The notes under the pieces were generated by a model that had not been told where the DNA came from, did not search any database, and was given only the letters and a program-made list of their open reading frames with translations. A program made the position numbers and the translations under genes. A stretch of DNA of 64,000 nt, taken from the NCBI RefSeq assembly GCF_027498035.1, contig NZ_CP114978.1:3100001-3164000 (forward strand), given 5' to 3'. Positions 62,321 to 64,000 of this stretch are shown here, one piece after another. Source of the DNA: Pseudoxanthomonas sp. (GTDB lineage Bacteria > Pseudomonadota > Gammaproteobacteria > Xanthomonadales > Xanthomonadaceae). The first letter of the stretch is position 1. Every line of letters begins with the position of its first letter.

Positions 62321-62590
62321 ATGTCCGCCCAAACCGCCGCAGAACACGAACTGGCCGAGCTGCTGGTCGAGAGCCTGAACCTGGAAGACGTGAATGCCGG
62401 CGAGATCGATCCCGACGCGCCGCTGTTCAACACCGGCTTGGGCCTGGACTCGATCGACGCGCTGGAACTGGCGCTGGCCATCGGCAAGAAATACGGATTC
62501 CAGCTGCGTTCGGACAGCGAGGACAACCAGCGCATCTTCGCTTCGCTGCGCACGCTGTCGGCGCATGTCCAGGCCAACAAGACCACCTGA
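62321..62590 (+). CDS. xanC: Acyl carrier protein of the xanthomonadin/aryl polyene pathway
   Basis: An 89-residue carrier protein. The phosphopantetheine serine is S44 in GLGLDSIDALELALAIGKKYG, with acidic flanks typical of type II PKS/FAS carriers. In Xanthomonas the XanC carrier receives the 3-hydroxybenzoyl starter from XanA2. First gene of the rightward half of the cluster. Its stop is overlapped by the following membrane-protein gene. Confidence 0.88.
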   Translation: MSAQTAAEHELAELLVESLNLEDVNAGEIDPDAPLFNTGLGLDSIDALELALAIGKKYGFQLRSDSEDNQRIFASLRTLSAHVQANKTT

Positions 62591-63320
62591 GATCAGCGCG
62601 TCGGCGCCCGCAGCCGATCCCGGCGCCCCGCCGTGGGCGCTGGGCGTGGCATTGCTGCTGGCGGTGGGCTATTCGCCGCTGGCGCACTGGGCCAATGCGT
62701 CCGGTCGCAGCGAACTGGCCGTCCTGGCCGGCGTGGCGCTGGTCCTGATGCTGCTGATCGAACCGATCGCGCGCCTGCGCTGGTGGGCCTGGCTGTTGGC
62801 CGCCGCGCTGCTGTCCGCGCTGGTGCCGCTGTGGCATTCGCCGCGCGCGTTGCTGCTGCTGACCGCGCCGCCGGTGGTGTTCACCGGCTGGGTGGCGTGG
62901 TTCTTCGGCCGCAGTCTGCGGGCCGGCCGCACGCCGTTGATCACCCGGATCGTCTCGGGCCTGTATGCGCAGGCCGGGCAGGCGCTGTCGTCCGCGCAGC
63001 GGGTGTATACGCGCCGGCTGACCCTCTGCTGGGCGGGCCTGCTGGCGGGCATGACGGTGGTCAACCTGCTGCTGGGGCTGTGGGCCGTGCCCGGCGGCGT
63101 GCTGGCCCAGCTGGGTCGGGTACCGCCACTGGCCATTGCCGATGAACAGGCGTCGCTGTTCGCAAACCTGCTGAGTTATGGCGTGATCGGCGGTTTCTTC
63201 GTCGGCGAGTACATGCTGCGTTCGCGCTGGTTCCCGGTGCGGCCGTACCGGAATTTCCTCGACTTCGCGCGCCAGATGGCGCGGCTGGGTCCGGCCTTCT
63301 GGCGTGACGTGCTGCGCTGA
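62565..63320 (+). CDS. COG4648-like membrane protein of the aryl polyene cluster
   Basis: A protein of about 251 residues with six or so helices (LLLAVGYSPLAHWA, VLAGVALVLMLLIEPIARL, WLLAAALLSALVPLWH, FTGWVAWFFGRSLRAGRTPLITRI, LCWAGLLAGMTVVNLLLGLW, SYGVIGGFFVGEYMLRSRWFP). GRTPLI and EYxLRxRxFP are features of the COG4648 family found next to the carrier protein in aryl polyene clusters; role unknown, perhaps membrane docking. The ATG at 62565 overlaps xanC by 26 bases and is the only nearby in-frame ATG; a later GTG is possible. Confidence 0.75.
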   Translation: MSRPTRPPEISASAPAADPGAPPWALGVALLLAVGYSPLAHWANASGRSELAVLAGVALVLMLLIEPIARLRWWAWLLAAALLSALVPLWHSPRALLLLTAPPVVFTGWVAWFFGRSLRAGRTPLITRIVSGLYAQAGQALSSAQRVYTRRLTLCWAGLLAGMTVVNLLLGLWAVPGGVLAQLGRVPPLAIADEQASLFANLLSYGVIGGFFVGEYMLRSRWFPVRPYRNFLDFARQMARLGPAFWRDVLR

Positions 63321-63428
63321 ACCAGCTTGGCGCCGGTGGCTGGCGCCAGCGAACACCGTTCACGCCAGCAGCGGCATTCACCGTTAAGAAAACGCAAATC
63401 CATGCCGCCCAAGCGGGCGGTGGCCGGG

Positions 63429-63434
63429 TATCCT
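63429..63434 (+). promoter_or_regulatory. -10 box with leaderless spacing, acyltransferase gene
   Basis: TATCCT seven bases before the ATG at 63442, without a visible ribosome site. Confidence 0.4.
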
Positions 63435-63441
63435 GTCGCAC

Positions 63442-64000
63442 ATGAGCACCTCGACCGACAACATGGATGTGCAGTCGTCGCGGGCCTCCGGCAATCTTGG
63501 CTGGAGCGTCCTCAACGCACTGCAACTGGTCTTCACCCTGGCCTGGACGGCCACCTGGATCACCCTGGCGCTGTTGCTGCGCGCGGTGGGGGTGAAGCCC
63601 GAGCGAGTGCTGCGCATGGCCGCCACCTGCTGGGCGCCCGGCCTGCTGGCAAGGGCGGCAACATCAAGCTGGTGGTGGAAGGCGGGCAGGGCATCGACTG
63701 GTCACGGCCGCACCTGCTGGTCTCCAACCACCAGTCGGTGATCGACATCTGCGTGTTGTACATGGCCGTGCCGGTGCCGCTGCGGTTCCTGCTGAAGGCC
63801 GAGATGCTCAAAGTGCCGTTCGTGAACTGGTACGCCAAGGCCACCGGCATGTTGTTCCTGGACCGCGACAGCCGCCGCGCCGGTGCGCTGGTCCGGCGCA
63901 AGGCGGCCGCGCTGCTGGGCCAGGGCCAGAATCTGTGCCTGTTTCCCGAAGGCACCCGCAGCCGCACCGGCGCGCTGGCGCCATTCAAGGCCGGCCTGCT
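63442..64000 (+). pseudogene. Lysophospholipid-type acyltransferase of the pigment cluster, frame broken near 63645, C-terminus beyond window
   Basis: The first ~68 codons (MSTSTDNMDVQSSRASGNLGW..., one membrane helix, ...RMAATCWAPGLLA) read in the frame of 63442; from about 63648 the homologous protein continues in the frame one base earlier (GKGGNIKLVVEGG...). The second part carries the PlsC hallmarks: NHQSVID (HxxxxD), then FLDRDSRRAGA and FPEGTRSRTG. Joining the parts needs one extra base or removal of two near 63640-63650. It could be a real mutation or a sequencing error. The intact protein would be a 1-acyl-glycerol-phosphate-type acyltransferase, expected to attach the polyene to a lipid. 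It continues past 64000. Confidence 0.8.

Overview
The window is a high-GC chromosomal segment with tightly packed genes. It almost certainly comes from a member of the Xanthomonadaceae (the Stenotrophomonas / Pseudoxanthomonas / Xanthomonas group). Four things point there. The right end carries the start of a xanthomonadin (aryl polyene pigment) cluster: 3-HBA:ACP ligase, XanB2-type chorismatase, acyl carrier protein and acyltransferase. A C-rich sX13-like small RNA lies downstream of polA. GTAG-headed REP dimers of the SMAG type described in Stenotrophomonas maltophilia occur three times. Several genes have a -10 box placed so that the ATG would be the transcription start, as is common in this family. 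No rRNA, tRNA, insertion sequence, prophage or CRISPR array was seen.

Layout. 1-3.5 kb: end of an ABC ATPase, thioredoxin-like protein, fatty acid desaturase, EF-hand protein, EamA transporter. 3.5-9.5 kb: MerC-like protein behind a Zur-like box, secreted ExeM/NucH-type nuclease, membrane-anchored cytochrome c5, and zwf-pgl divergent from a GntR/HutC regulator with symmetric TGGTA boxes. 9.5-20.4 kb: two small unknown proteins, DUF3182 plus a hydrolase, parB-parA-rsmG, a phosphopantetheinyl transferase, GlsB, exonuclease III, an aldehyde dehydrogenase, a gamma carbonic anhydrase, DUF2167 and YkgJ proteins. 20.5-27.4 kb: an RDD / SpoIIM / DUF4129 / DUF4350 / MoxR chain joined by short overlaps, followed after a palindrome-bearing gap by DUF58. 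27.4-37 kb: a two-lobed aspartic-protease-like protein, the ygiB/ygiC pair, ilvD, a DUF1275 protein, a cyclase, DUF2058, YdeI-like, RcnB-like and a lipoprotein. 37-48 kb: assorted metabolic enzymes (NAD-binding 6PGDH-like, LhgO-like FAD enzyme, GST, ketopantoate reductase, GMC oxidoreductase), envelope proteins, signal peptidase I. 48-55.6 kb: polA, the sX13-like RNA, hemF with an FNR/Anr box, and a secreted S9 peptidase.

55.7-64 kb is the most coherent system. Two tandem paralogous 3-HBA:ACP ligase (XanA2-like) genes lead into an unknown periplasmic-type gene. Convergent to them, xanB2 is translationally coupled to an FAD monooxygenase/halogenase-like gene. Divergent from those, xanC (acyl carrier protein), a COG4648-like membrane protein and a lysophospholipid-type acyltransferase run off the right edge. 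In this reading XanB2 makes 3-hydroxybenzoate from chorismate, an XanA2-like ligase loads it onto XanC, type II PKS enzymes outside the window extend it, and the acyltransferase anchors the product. The 4'-phosphopantetheinyl transferase at 15 kb could activate the carrier protein. The acyltransferase reading frame is broken by an apparent one-base frameshift near 63645.
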